Shown: in pieces, positions 49,585 to 61,112 of the stretch | How positions within the stretch are numbered: position 1 is the first letter of the stretch | Layout: every line of letters begins with the position of its first letter | DNA from: Euryodendron excelsum | Lineage: Eukaryota; Streptophyta; Magnoliopsida; Ericales; Pentaphylacaceae | Reading direction: 5' to 3' | Length of the DNA: 64,000 bases | Assembly: GCA_033060915.1 (NCBI GenBank) | Contig: CM065381.1 | Location: 34,320,336 to 34,384,335, forward strand | Notes under the pieces: generated by a model | Database searches by the model: none | Seen by the model: the letters and a program-made list of their open reading frames with translations, nothing else | What the model was told of the DNA's origin: nothing | Position numbers and translations under genes: made by a program

Positions 49585-51380
49585 AGTTGAACTCCCATTG
49601 AACTAGCCGTACAACCACATGATGCACCACCCCCACACCCCTCTATATATACCTAACCCAACTGTCATACCCTCGGTGACTGCCCATTGAAGTTGGAGTG
49701 AGTTTTAGAGAGAGAAAGTGAGAAACCGAGAGAAAGGCAAGGAAAAAACGAGGAAGAGGAGGGGTAGAGGCAAGTGCCTTCGAAAAGGTAGGCTTAGGGT
49801 CTCCTTCCACACCTCTCAACCTATCTAAACCCAACTAAAACCAGCCCCCAGCCCGTTGTGAACCAGAGAAGAAAACAGTGAAAAAAAAATGGGTGTTGCA
49901 CTGATATCGAACTTGTAGTGAGCCATACAGGGCCTGAGGCCTGCCATAGGACTGGGAAGCTTCACCAAGACCTCCATAGAGTTCAAAGAAGGCCTCAAAC
50001 CTCTGTGCATGCACCGGAATGGCCCTTAAAAGCTAAAATCACCAAAAATCAGTCACCTAGCCATAACTCTAGACACCGACCACCTTTTCTGACGAGGCTA
50101 GTTGGGTACTCTTCGTCTTGACGTTCCGAACAACTTTTGTGAAGGACACATCTCTAGAAAAACACGGGAAGAGGCCCAAAAGCTCAGTTGTAGGTCTGAA
50201 ACCTTCGGGTTCCAACCATGTAGCCGAGCTTTTCTGGCCATAACGGCCACCTCCGACCACCGTAGGTTGAGCACTAACCATGAGTGTGTAGCCCAGGTCC
50301 ATAGCATTCTCTAGGCCACGCATGCATAGCTAGGAGGACCACGGATCGATGTCTTTCTATAAATGAATTCAAAATATACATTACTTGAATGACTTCATCA
50401 TTGGGGAGGAATAAGGGTGGAACAACCGGAAAAGAAACGATCCCGGGTTTATATCATGGGTTTACCTGACTAGCTTGATATTTGAGACTATCATGGATTG
50501 GTATTACTGGCTTGATATTGAGCTAGATGATCATGGGTGGGCCCCACTGGACTTGATGAGGGAGGATGAATCATGGGTGGGCCCTATTGGCTTGAATTGG
50601 CCCGGGCAGGACACACCTGCATGGATTCTGGAATTGATAAAAAAAAATTACAAGAGACATACGTATGCCATGCCATTCTTTTACTGCATTGCATTTTAAC
50701 CTGTGCCTTTTAGAAATCATGGATTTACTACTGGGCTTCGTAGCTCACTCCTATCTTATGGGATATTTTCAAGAGTTTTGAGGCATCACACGAATTTCCA
50801 AGGAAATGTTCATGCGAGAAAAAGTCCTCTTGCTACCTGTCACTTTTAAAGCATTTGAGTTGGCTAGTTTTATTTTGAAATGTACCATTATGAGACATTT
50901 CACTGGCCTTACTACCATGATGTAATATTATCTAGAACGTTTCTTTTTAAGATGTGAATCATGTTGTCCATGCCTTGTTAAATCTATAAACCTCATCACC
51001 CTAAACAACAATCAACCTTAAATCCTTCACTGTCGCGACCTACTGAGGGCGAAGTCGGGTCGTGACAGAAGTTGGTATCAAAGCAGAAGCATATAAGATG
51101 CTGGTCGAGTATCACTTTAAGGTTTTACTGTGAAAACATTATTTTGGGCATTAAATATCTTGGAGCTTCGCAGAAATTACTGTAATAGGATACTTGTAGT
51201 TGTGGGAATGTTATATTAGTATTTTGGAGTTGTAATTGTTATCTCAGAGTTTCTAGACATGAAGAAGAAATAATCATTTTTGAGGCACAATTATGCTTTA
51301 TCTACTAAGTTGAAAGTTCTTCACGGGATATGAGGTTGTTCATTTCAATTTTTAACGGTTCTGTTAGCCGGGTCGTTACA
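48495..51380 (+). mobile_element. family B 3' LTR with internal deletion
   Basis: TGTAATACCC to GGTCGTTACA, 2,886 bp, followed by the CACTT duplication. Compared with the 5' LTR it lacks about 0.68 kb: GGACCACGGATCGAT (about 50335-50350) joins directly to GTCTTTCTATAAATG, corresponding to loss of about 43755-44435. It has a GA microsatellite at about 49552-49579. Confidence 0.87.
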
Positions 51381-51385
51381 CACTT
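51381..51385 (+). repeat. target-site duplication of a B element (CACTT)
   Basis: It is an exact partner of the inverted copy at 35786-35790. Confidence 0.7.
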
Positions 51386-53500
51386 AAGTTGTGAATAGTG
51401 TTGGTATTGTTAACTTTATAAAAGTTTGATTACATTCCATCACGAGTACTGCACACTCAGGACTATCGCAGGTTACATGTGGAACATTTTCGAGTTTAAA
51501 GACCTCGGGTCCTCATTCTAATTTGACACCAAAAATTTAAGTTCAAGTTATGCTTTGGATTTGTTTAACTTCTACACGATTAATGAACATTCACACACAC
51601 TAAATAACTTGGAGGGGAAAAAAGCTTATTCTCTTCCTAATTCTCTCACCTCAAAGCAGTTTCTCACTCCTCTTTTGGTTTCTCTCTCCTCTTTTGGTTT
51701 TCCTCTCCAAAAAGTTCTTCATAATCCAAAGCATAAACAAAGTTGTCAACCTTCATTCCATTTCCATCAAATAAAAACTTCAAAGAATCTAGGATTTGAG
51801 ATCTAATATATGGATCTGAGATTTGGCTTAGCCTGCTCTAGCGCAACTATTGACCACTGTCCCATTGTTCTAGCAGGTTAGAGAAAGGAACTGAAACAGT
51901 GGATGTAAAGAGTAAAACAAATTATTTGTGTATGTACATATATATAAGAATATATGTGGGCAGATGTAGAGGAGAAAGATGATCGGAATCAGTGGATAGC
52001 TACAAAGAGGAGGGGAGAGAGATAAGTTTGATAGATACACCTCTTCTGCTACCTTTTTAGGGATTTCAAAATCTAACTTGACGGAACAACTCCGTTAAGT
52101 TCAGTATTTTATGAAAAATTAGATTTGAACGACATTGTTCTATTACATTTAACAAGTGAAGCAACGTGGCTCTATCCACATCATTCATTTAGGCTTTTAA
52201 TGAAATGTCACAATCCTATGAGAAGAGATGGATCTCTTCATTCCATTAGTGTAATGGAGAACATCTTAATCCACCGAGATAATGTGGATTGCATAATTTT
52301 TTTTTTTGGTAACATAAGTTAAATATGGGCGAGTTTGGTACATGATCTTTTAAAAGAGAAAGTGTGACAGAAAAAAAGATGGTGAAATAATGAAGGAAAG
52401 ATTCTTGCCCAAATTTTTGGATTTGTTGTTTTAGATCTGGAAAAAAAAATCAATTGAGAACGTTTATAAATTCCTTAAAAGATTTGGGTGGCTAATATAC
52501 TAATTTCAGATCAACTCTTCGTAATAACAGCCAAACTATAAGAAAATTTCTAAAATTTGGGAAGGGGGTTGGGGGGCCTCAAAGCCCCCTTCACTCGACC
52601 ACTGGGATAAATGGCTAATGAAATCATTTATCTGATTGAGAACCTCTTTATTAAGAGGCCAGAATGGAGCAATTTATAGTCACACAAGAGCTTCAATTAT
52701 ATACATATGAGTCATATGATCCTGCAAATGTCATATGTAGTATCAAGATCATGGTTACATATAAGAATCAAAACCAATTTAATTTAGAACCCTCCTATAG
52801 TCAAGATGAGAAATCCATCTTAAGCAATTAGATGTAAATGCATGAAAGCCCTCCAAATCTAGGGGTTTCCAGGAAATTTTGTGATGGAACTAGCTAGGAA
52901 CTCATAAATAGACATTTTCACAATAAAACTGTATGTATTGCATTAATAATGAATGGTCACAAAATAATGAATAGTCACAAAAAATGTATGCCTGGCATAA
53001 ATAATGAAGGGTGACAGAGAGACGTAGAGAGAGATGGAACTGGAGAAGAACTCCTTCGCATCGCATAATTAAAGCTAAGCTAATTCACCAAAAGAGGAAA
53101 AACATAAAGTTGCCGCCCTAACTAACTCAACTACCAAAATCAGAGAGACCCCACTTCTTTAGACCTTTGAGTATCTATAAAGCAAAGTCGGAGTACCAGT
53201 ACAGTAGTACTGTTGTCTTCAGCTCCATAGCTAGCTAGAAGGAGTAGATGAAAGCTGTGGGTTTTCAACGTAAAAGGAATTAAGACAGGTCTCCCTTTGG
53301 ACCCTTTGAGTATCTGTAAAGCAATTGCCACTATACCGAAGACAACACTAGTACTGTAAAGCAAAGATTATTAGGTGCCTCTTGTTAGACATTATCATAA
53401 GAGTGCACATGCAGCGTGCACTAAATGCCATAATTTCATATACCCCATAATTTCTTTTTCTCCAATCCCCTCAATCCGCGCATATTATCCCCGCAATTTT
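51386..53500. other. low-copy intergenic DNA, no gene seen
   Basis: This differs from the repeat families elsewhere in the window. I find no convincing coding frame. Minor features are a TA-rich spot near 51935-51957, a poly-T of about ten at 52299-52308, and three short copies of AATGAATGGTCACAA-type sequence at about 52949-53010. Two similar stretches at about 53163-53185 and 53304-53327 (TTTGAGTATCTRTAAAGCAA) form a local duplication. Confidence 0.5.
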
Positions 53501-53502
53501 AG

Positions 53503-53629
53503 AGAGAGAGCGAGAGAAGGGGGGTGGGGGTAATGATCTATATATGTATATATTAAGAGACTTTAGGTTCATAAAATCTCCACACCAACCAAACACCAAA
53601 TTGTTTCTCTACCTTTTTTTTTTTTTGAA
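53503..53629 (+). promoter_or_regulatory. core promoter and 5' leader of the E6-like gene
   Basis: A GA-rich stretch (53503-53520) precedes CTATATATGTATATATTA at 53538-53554, a good TATA box about 80-90 bp before the ATG. A CA-rich leader and a poly-T run (about 53611-53624) follow, then GAAATGCC at the start codon. The leader would be about 50-60 nt. Confidence 0.55.
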
Positions 53630-54286
53630 ATGCCTCACTGTGCAACACCCCTCTCTTTTCTCTTGTTTATAGTACTATTTACCTCTCTCAATATTGAAGC
53701 TAGAGAGAGCAATTTCTTTAGCAAGGTCACTCGCAACAAAATCAAAACCACCAATAACTATGTCACAAAATCTGAATCCCCCGAGCTAGCACCTGCACCA
53801 GCACCAGAAACAGTAGCCCCCGTGAACAGCAACGGCTATGGCCTTTATGGTCATGAGTCTAGTGAATTTCCACCCACCACCACTGCCGCTGCCGCCATTG
53901 CTCATGATGAAAATGAAATTCAGACCGAAGAAACTAGTGAAAGCTACAGTAATGGCAACGCCAATAACAACTACAACACCAACGGCTACACCAGCTATAG
54001 CTACAGCAACAATGGTTACACCAACAGCTATGACAATAATGGTTACGAGAGTGAAAAACAAGGGATGAGCGACACGAGGTTTGTGGAGAACAGTAAGTAC
54101 TTTCATGGGGGTACTGGTAGGAATGGAAACTACTACAGTTCTAATGGGTACGAGTCAGTGAGGGGAAGTGGCAACAATGAAGGCTATTATGGTAGTAACA
54201 GAGAGAACTCGAATGAGTTTGACTCCATGGAGGAATACGAGAGACAGCAGGGGTATCCAGAGATCCAAGGGGAGTATGTTCCCTAA
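53630..54286 (+). CDS. E6-like secreted protein
   Basis: 218-residue open frame, no intron needed, ending ..YPEIQGEYVP. Residues 1-24 (MPHCATPLSFLLFIVLFTSL..) form a signal peptide with likely cleavage after NIEA. The mature start RESNFFSKVTRNKIKT is characteristic of the E6 family, first known as an abundant cotton-fibre protein and present in many eudicots. A proline/alanine stretch (ELAPAPAPETVAP, about 51-63) precedes NGYGLYGHES and PPTTT. The centre is a low-complexity Asn/Tyr/Gly array of NGY repeats (about 108-140). A conserved YESEKQGMSDTRF block (about 139-151) and a tail with FDSMEEYERQQGYPE follow. It is secreted and probably associated with the cell wall; the biochemical role is unknown. 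It stands alone, with retroelements on both sides at 51380 and 55702. No frame damage. Confidence 0.88.
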   Translation: MPHCATPLSFLLFIVLFTSLNIEARESNFFSKVTRNKIKTTNNYVTKSESPELAPAPAPETVAPVNSNGYGLYGHESSEFPPTTTAAAAIAHDENEIQTEETSESYSNGNANNNYNTNGYTSYSYSNNGYTNSYDNNGYESEKQGMSDTRFVENSKYFHGGTGRNGNYYSSNGYESVRGSGNNEGYYGSNRENSNEFDSMEEYERQQGYPEIQGEYVP

Positions 54287-55701
54287 ACGATGGTCATTTC
54301 ACCATGGAGAGAGAGAGAGAGAAAGAGAGAGAGTTGTGTTATACGCCTGATCGGAAGCATGAGTAATTTATGTGTTATATTGCTAGTTCAACTTGTGTTA
54401 GCAAAACAAAAAATTTCTTTTTTTTCTTTTTTTGGTGCATTGAGAATCAAAAGGATGAGAGATCATATAATTTCTCATTTGGGTTTGGTGTTTTATGCCT
54501 TTGGCTCTCCGATGGAAATCAAATCAAATCATTGTGCTTTGGCAGCTGTTATATATGTTAATTTGCTGTGGCCAATCTCAAATCTAGAGACAATGGATTA
54601 CTCAAATTCCTTGTTTGTTTCAGATGCACTGTCAAAGATTGATGCTGATTCAAGTCTCCAATCATGTGGACTTGGCGATTTTCAATTGGTAGGAGACCAA
54701 CAACGTACAAAAGCAATATTCCCATTTCTTAGCATATGGAGTTTTTTAAGTTTATGGACATATGGTTTTCCCACTAATGAACACTTTCACATTAGCTAGA
54801 TTTAGGCATAGTTACCAGGAAACTTCATTTTGGAGGGGAAAAGGCATTTTTAAGAAAATGTGTTTCCGATATCGGTGCAAAACTCGTTTAAAAATTTTAG
54901 GAGAATGCTCAGAAAATGCAGGAGAATTATTTCGGAAACTCTTGAAAAACTTTTGGCAAACTCTTGTGATACTTAATGGAAATTCTTGAAAAATTTAAGA
55001 AAAACGCTTCGGAAACTTGAAATATAATTTTTATACATTTTTTCCCCTTAAGTTCTAAATAATTCATTTAGGTTTCCACTAAATTTTTTAAAAATTTTTA
55101 CCAAGTTTTTGAAAGGTCGCCTTTGAGTTTTGCACAAGTTTTCTAATCAAATTTTTATTAGGTTTCCTAATCGTTTCCCGCTTCTTACATCTCCCTATAT
55201 TTTTTTGCTATGTTTTCTACTTTCGTTTCCCCCAACGTTTCTCGCTTAACTATGATTTAAGCTTTGTTGGATATTATAATAAATGAATAGATCATCAATT
55301 CAAAAGTTCCTTTTACCTTACTCTACTGAGGGAATCCATATTATAACTATGGCATATCCCGAAAATCATTTAGCATAAGTAGTCGAGAGAGATTTTTATT
55401 TTTTTTGCTGAGCTGGAGAAAGATAATCTATAGTGTAAATCATATAGCATGAGTTCTGAAGTAAGATCAGCAATTCATGATCTTTAGTGACGGTCCTCTG
55501 ATGCAGAATGGAAATCAAGAATTACAAATTTGGAATTCTAAGAAATTTAGTAGTCTTATGGGAAACGTATTGGAGATCAAGAACTACAGAACCTATCAAT
55601 TTTTGGCCAAATTATGTTGTTTAGGCCTTGAAATTTGTAATTTTGCTATTAAAGGAAGCTTTTGTTTTGGCATTAACTTTGTTTCGTTGCCGTTTGTTTT
55701 A
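54287..55701. other. 3' flank of the E6-like gene, no further gene
   Basis: A GA microsatellite (about 54307-54332) lies 20 bp after the stop codon and would be in the 3' UTR. No canonical AATAAA is seen nearby; weaker A/T-rich poly(A) signals are likely used. From about 54820 to 55250 the sequence is AT-rich with degenerate internal similarity (repeated AAACTCTTG and AAAATTTT words). An open frame of 169 codons at 54290 matches no family I know and overlaps the UTR, so I do not call it. Confidence 0.5.
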
Positions 55702-57993
55702 AGATTTAGGAAAGTATGAGATTAGGAAGGAGTGGATTAGGAAAGGCTTAGACTAGGAAGGATTGAGATTCATATTTCCTAAAGCAAAGGATTAGATTTT
55801 GTTTCTAAAAAAGAGATGATTTAATTTTGTTTCCAAAAACGGAGGATGGGATCTAGTTTCCTAAATGGGAAGACTGGATTTGGTTTCCTAAAACGGAGAA
55901 TTTGATTTGACATGAATTTGGAAAGATGAAGTTTTGAAAATCTTAGATTTTGAAGACTATAGTTTTGATGAAGAAAATAGGTTTTGAAAATATATGTACT
56001 TTTGATGTAGAAAATAAGAGGTTTTGAAAATCTAGATTTTGAGGCCAAAATAGAGAATTGAAAATCATGTTTTTTGGAAGGAAATTAGGGTTTCCTAATT
56101 CTTGGCTTTAGGGCTTAACTTGGGCTCCAAGAAAAAAGATTTTGGAAAATGAGTTTTTGGAAATAGATTTTTGGAAAGAGATCTAGAAAAAGAGTTTTTA
56201 GAAAGGGATTTTGAAAAGGGCTTTTTTTGGAAAGAGAGTTTAGGAAGAAGTTTTTAGAAAGTTGATTTTGAAGAGAGATTTTTTGGAAAGGAGTTTGAAA
56301 AGGAGTTTTGAAAAATAGATTTTTTAAAGAAGTTTTTAGAAAACAATTTTGACAAGGAATTTTGAAAAGGCGATTGAAGAGAGTTTCTAGAAAGTATGTT
56401 AGAAAAGGGATTCTTAGAAGGAGAGATTTGAAAAGAGAGCTTTTAGAGAGTTTATAAAAATATCTCACGTTCCAAAAGCGACTCTAACTATAAGAAGGTT
56501 AAAACCACTTTAAGATAGTAGTTTTGAAAATAGTAATGATTTGAAAATATGGATCATATTGGTCACTTTAAATGTAACACTTTCCTAAAACAACTGTAGC
56601 CATGGAAAGGCTAGAAACACCTTAGGATTGTGATTTTGAAAACAAGTTTTGAAGAAGAAGATTTTAACACAAGTTTTGAAAACAATTTTGATCCAAGCTT
56701 TGAAAACAAGTTTAAAAACGAATTTTGGACAGATGCAAAATCATGATATGCACAATGTAAGTTGGAGTCATGAACATACAAGGTTAAAGGCTTCACCACA
56801 TAATCAAGGGGGCCGAACTTACGTGGTCTATGGTTAGACTAAAAGAAAGGCCTCGACATGGTGACCTCCAATAGCCTAGTCCTACAAATGGATCGGGAAG
56901 TCGCTTGTTTCAAGCATGTAAGAAAGGGGGGAAAGAAGATGGAGGATTAAAATAGAAGAAAACACAAGTGGATTCGTAGGGAGAAGAGAGAGGGGGAAAA
57001 TGCGTAAACTTAAATAGAGAGCATACCTTGTGTTTTCTTTATTTTGCTTTGCTTTACGCGCTTTTTTTTTCTTGCTTTACTTCGGTCTTCGCTTCAGTCC
57101 TCGTCTTGATCTGCTAGAGTTTCGGGTTACAGCACTTCAAGTCTTCAATGGAGGCTAGTGTTTGAGTGTATAGGAGTATATGTGAGCTAGGGTTTGTGTA
57201 CGGAGGCTAGGGTTTGTGTATGGAGGCTAGGGTTTTGGAAAACCTAAAGAAGACTTGGGTTTAGGGAGGCTACGAGTTCTGTATATCAAAGATGAGAGTT
57301 TTTAGACTGAGTGGGCGCCTATACTAGTGACTACCATGCAATTTTTAGCCTGTCTTCACTAGGAGTGACTCCGAAAAGTCCGGGAATGATTTAAAGGGTC
57401 GGGAATGGCCCGGAGGGCTGAAAAGGGGAAAGAACCCTTAGAATAGTATCTCGGGGGTAATAGACTTGAAAGATGATGACAAGATGCGTTGGAAAGGTTA
57501 ATCGGGCCATTAGGGGCAAAATGGTCAATCAAACCAGAAAACTACCGGGATGAACTTGGAATGTACTGGAAGTGACTCGAGGTTTGAAAACAGTACTTAG
57601 AATATTCCAGGAGGTTACCGATTTAATACCTAGAGCCAGTGTGGTTGGAAAAGGCGACCGGCCCACCAGGGGCAAAATGGTCATTTTGCATCGATCTTAC
57701 CAGAACTAACTCGAAATGATCCAGAAATGTATTGAAAGGCCAGGAATACTATTAGAAGCATCCCTGGGAGGTTACCGGTTTGATACCCAAAGCTAGTGTG
57801 GTTCTTGGGGCGCTCGGATGCCTAGGAGCAAAAATGGTCATTTAGCTTCAGGTGGGCCCTACGGGCCTGGGAAGCAACCAGTGGATTAAATTGGAGTTTA
57901 AAAGTCGGATTAGAGTTTAAATATGCATGTGTTGTGTGAAAGTGAGCCCAGTCAGGCTGGAGATTGTTGAGCGGGCAAAAATGGGTGCTTACA
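55702..57993 (-). mobile_element. family A LTR fragment, reversed (copy 6), promoter region deleted
   Basis: The minus strand starts TGTAAGCACC at 57993 and runs through the U3 repeats and leader to about 55702, missing roughly the last 1.2 kb. It belongs to the short subfamily (CCCAGGCCCGTAGGGCCC, like copy 3). Near 57325-57335 the text jumps from the GGTAGTCACTAGTATAGGCG part to the CACTCAGTCTAAAAAC part. The palindromes and TATA box that lie between these in all other copies are therefore gone. Confidence 0.82.
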
Positions 57994-58184
57994 ACTGCCC
58001 CTCTTTTTCTGTTTTCGCTTTTCGAAGATAGAAAACGATAAAGTAAGAGTCCCATGTTGACCGCGAGGCGATCAAAGGGACTGGAAGAATTGGAATCCAA
58101 AGAACAGTTACCTCAAGTAGCTGGTTGGTGCTTGGTATTTTGTTTGGTAAAATGATACTCTTCTGAGGAAATTCAGGCTCCTTG

Positions 58185-58500
58185 AACTGGCGCTCCATCT
58201 GGCAGAACAATGCTCCTCTGGGGGAATTGACGCTTCTTGAACCGGCACTCCGTTTAGCCAAACGCTGCTCCTCTGGGGAAGTCCAAGGTTGACTTCTGAT
58301 ACCTTTTAAACTAGCACTCCATCTGGCAAAATGTTGCTCCTTTGGGAAGTCCAAGGTTGACTTCTGATACCTCTTGAACCGACACTCTGTCTAGCGAAAC
58401 GTTGCTCCTCTAGGGATGTCCAAGGTTGATGTCTGATATTTATTAAACCGGCACTCTATCTGGTGAAATACTGCTCTTCTGGGGAAGTCCAAGGTTGATT
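58185..58500. repeat. tandem repeat, about 54-70 bp period, five copies
   Basis: Units contain GGCACTCCATCTGGCAAAA, TGCTCCTCTGGGGAAGTCC and AAGGTTGACTTCTGATACC. They start near 58187, 58241, 58311, 58380 and 58447. They are absent from the forward element at 21076-22145, so the array is copy-specific. Confidence 0.82.
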
Positions 58501-60469
58501 GGAGAGGTCGAGGGTGGGCCATTGCCCCATTCCTTGCTTCTTGTTGGCTAGGTAATTCTGAACTTCTTAAGGTATATGCCAATGTTGGAGATATCTAAGG
58601 TTACTTGATCGCAGGATGGCTTTTTAGCTCCATTTTGTACTTTACCTTGATCCTTATTTCCTATTTGAGAGAGAGAGAAAGACATAGAATGAGTTTTTGT
58701 GCAATAATAGTTTAAAATGCCCTAGTAAGAGGTGAACTCGCGTCATACTTTTTTGATGAATGCACATAGGATTAAATGCATGATCTATTTTTTATGAATG
58801 CACAGGTTTATATAAGAATTGAATTGAATGCATGACCTACCTCCTTATGAATGAACAAGTTCATACAGAAATGCAGTTGAATGCATGAATAGATAAAAAC
58901 TACACAAGAATCTAAATAGATGTATAGGTTATACATGTCATGGATGTATCAGTACTAAATGTATATAAGCTATTTACAAAGAATGTATCAGGATTGCCCC
59001 AGAGCCCATACTCTCAGGATTCTGTTTCCTTTCCCGGATTATGCCCCATTCAGTTTTGTCTCATTCTTATCGGGGTGTGATAGCATTTGCACCATTCTCC
59101 AGGGATCATGACCTTGCGGTTTGCTATCCTATCTCTACATTCTACAGGGTTGCTGTTTGGGGTTTTTCTGATATCACTTGGTTTTTTCTCTTAGATTTCC
59201 AAAATGTCACCATGGCTAGAGCGACAACTCGCATGCCCTTTGCAAAGCGATAAATAGCTAAGCCCCTAATCCGATAAGACTTCTTTTAGGGCTATAATGC
59301 AAGCTGAGTTTAGAGGTTGTAAGAAACAAATGGATATTTAGGCTCAAAGAAATTATTTTTAGTGGGTTGTTTAAACCAGAACCATCTAAGCACACTTTAG
59401 AACATGAGATTGCCCATGCATTCCTCCCGGTTCTCCTTTCTTATCCTATTTGTCTAGGTATTGTTAGGCTTATTTGGACTAAGCAACTTTCTTCGATCAG
59501 ACAGGACTTTAATTTGGACCGTAATGTAGGATAGGTTAAGGGGTTTATGAATGAACGGGATATGTAGGCTCAAATTTGATGTTGTTTCCAGCAGGGTTTA
59601 GATCCACGCCATCCTTGGTTTGTCTTCCAACGGGTTTCGTCCCCTGATATCCTCCTCTAGCTTTAGCAACACATCTGGCTCATTTAGATTAAGCAATCTT
59701 TTTTCCAATTGGAGAGGACTTTAGTAGGGTTGTAATGTAGGATATGGTTTCGGGTTTTTACAAGAAAGGGTTGTGTGAATAGTGAAAATTAATGTTTTGA
59801 TATGTTTTGAACACTGTGGTGAAGTTATTTTTGCATTTTGATGCTTGTTTGATTGAATTTGAGTGATTTTGCGTGATCATGTGAAGGGGGTTTCTGTAGG
59901 AATCAGGGATTTGCTCCTACAGGCTTGGGTGTTGAGTTTTTCGGCTAGATTTTTATACTGTGTATCTTAGAAAAATGTGTTTAACAACCGTATAAAGTTT
60001 CATGATTTTTTAAAAACTTTTGAATTTTTTAATTTTTTGAAAAATAAAAAAAAGACTTAGAAAAGTAGGAAAAATGGAGAAAATTAAGAAAGTGATAAAA
60101 TTAAGGGAGTTTAAAATTTAGAAAAATGTTGAAATATTTTAGAAAACATTTGAAATTATTTTGAAAAATTTTAGGATATCTTTGAACACCATTGATTTAT
60201 TGAAAAATGAAACGAGTCTTTTGGGAAGTTTGAAAATTTTAAAAGTGTGTGCGGGTGTTGGTGGTATGTGGTGGTGGTGTTTGTAGAGTTCATGGCTTGT
60301 GTTTTGTGTTGATGTGGTGGGTGTTATAGGGACCATTTTTAAACGGAACTCTACCAAAATTTTAGAATTTGGAAAAGAGTTGGAAAATGTTTTGAATAAA
60401 ATGTTTTTGAAGGAAAAAGACAGAAAACCCTAGAAATTTTAGAAAACTTGTTTTGACTCAAAGTTGACA

Positions 60470-60715
60470 AATCAAAATGTGTAGGAAATTCATTTTGACA
60501 TGAAACTTGACCTTTTAAATCAAGATGTGTAGAAAATTCATTTTGACTTGGAATTTTGAAACCAAAATGTGTAGGAAATTCATTTTGACTTGGAATTTTG
60601 AAACCAAAATGTGTAGGAAATTCATTTTGACTTGGAATTTTTAAACCAAAATGTGTAGGAAATTCATTTTGACTTTGAATTGGATTTAAAATTAAAATGT
60701 GTAGGAAATTCATCC
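60470..60715. repeat. tandem repeat, about 42-50 bp period (reverse of 20190-20430)
   Basis: AAATGTGTAGGAAATTCATT and TTGACTTGGAATTTTGAAACC alternate five times. Late units are 42-43 bp apart and almost identical. It is the reverse complement of the repeat before the antisense ORF in the forward element. Confidence 0.85.
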
Positions 60716-60720
60716 GGCAA

Positions 60721-61112
60721 TCCCCCGTGGTCCCTAAGATATGCTCCTTGAATGTCTAGGTTAGTTTCCTCATAATGCTGCTCGATTTTTCACAAACTCT
60801 TCACATCCCGTAAGTGCTCAAACTAGATATTTTTCTGGTTTTGATCCTAAGCCTGGCGCCAATACTAGTGGCGCCAAGCCATTTCTTCCAAAGGCACCAT
60901 CACTAGTGGTGCCAGTTGCCAATTCTGGCCAACTTTGCCCTTTTCCCACCAAAACTCAATTTCAAAGGCCTTTTGGGCCCAATATTCGTTTCTATAATCC
61001 CGTCTTCCAAAATTTCCAAGGTCCGTCCCTCCGATCGCCTCACGGTCAACATTGGACTCTAATTCTATCATTTTCTATCTTCGACAAGCAAAGACAGAAA
61101 AAGAGGGGTAGT
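60721..61112 (+). mobile_element. 3' end of a second, forward family A element, with polypurine tract
   Basis: From about 60724 the text follows 21740-22145 of the forward element: a palindrome pair with GGCGCC (about 60855-60915), CGACAAGCAAAGACAG, and the tract AAAAAGAGGGGTAGT (61098-61112). Orientation is opposite to 57994-60720, so a rearrangement junction lies near 60720. Confidence 0.78.

Larger units (their letters stand above)
57994..60720 (-). mobile_element. 3' internal region of a reversed family A element
   Basis: Directly right of the reversed LTR lies its polypurine tract in reverse (CTGCCCCTCTTTTTCTG, about 57995-58011), then conserved 3' end words (CGCGGTCAACATGGGACTC in reverse). 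Around 60250-60345 it matches 21100-21200 of the forward element in reverse. It is about 1.3 kb longer than the forward element over this part because of extra tandem repeats. The antisense ORF that should follow is cut off at about 60720. No coding frame is recognised. Confidence 0.72.

Noticed and set aside
53786..54106. 106-codon minus-strand frame rich in Val and Ala
   Set aside because: It is the complement of the Asn/Thr/Tyr-rich E6-like gene and has no independent support.
54290..54799. 169-codon frame just after the E6-like gene
   Set aside because: It begins in the GA microsatellite of the 3' UTR, has no promoter and shows no family I know.
58185..58500. CRISPR-like regular array
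   Set aside because: Spacers are not unique; whole units are similar head-to-tail, as in a minisatellite, and the host is a plant.
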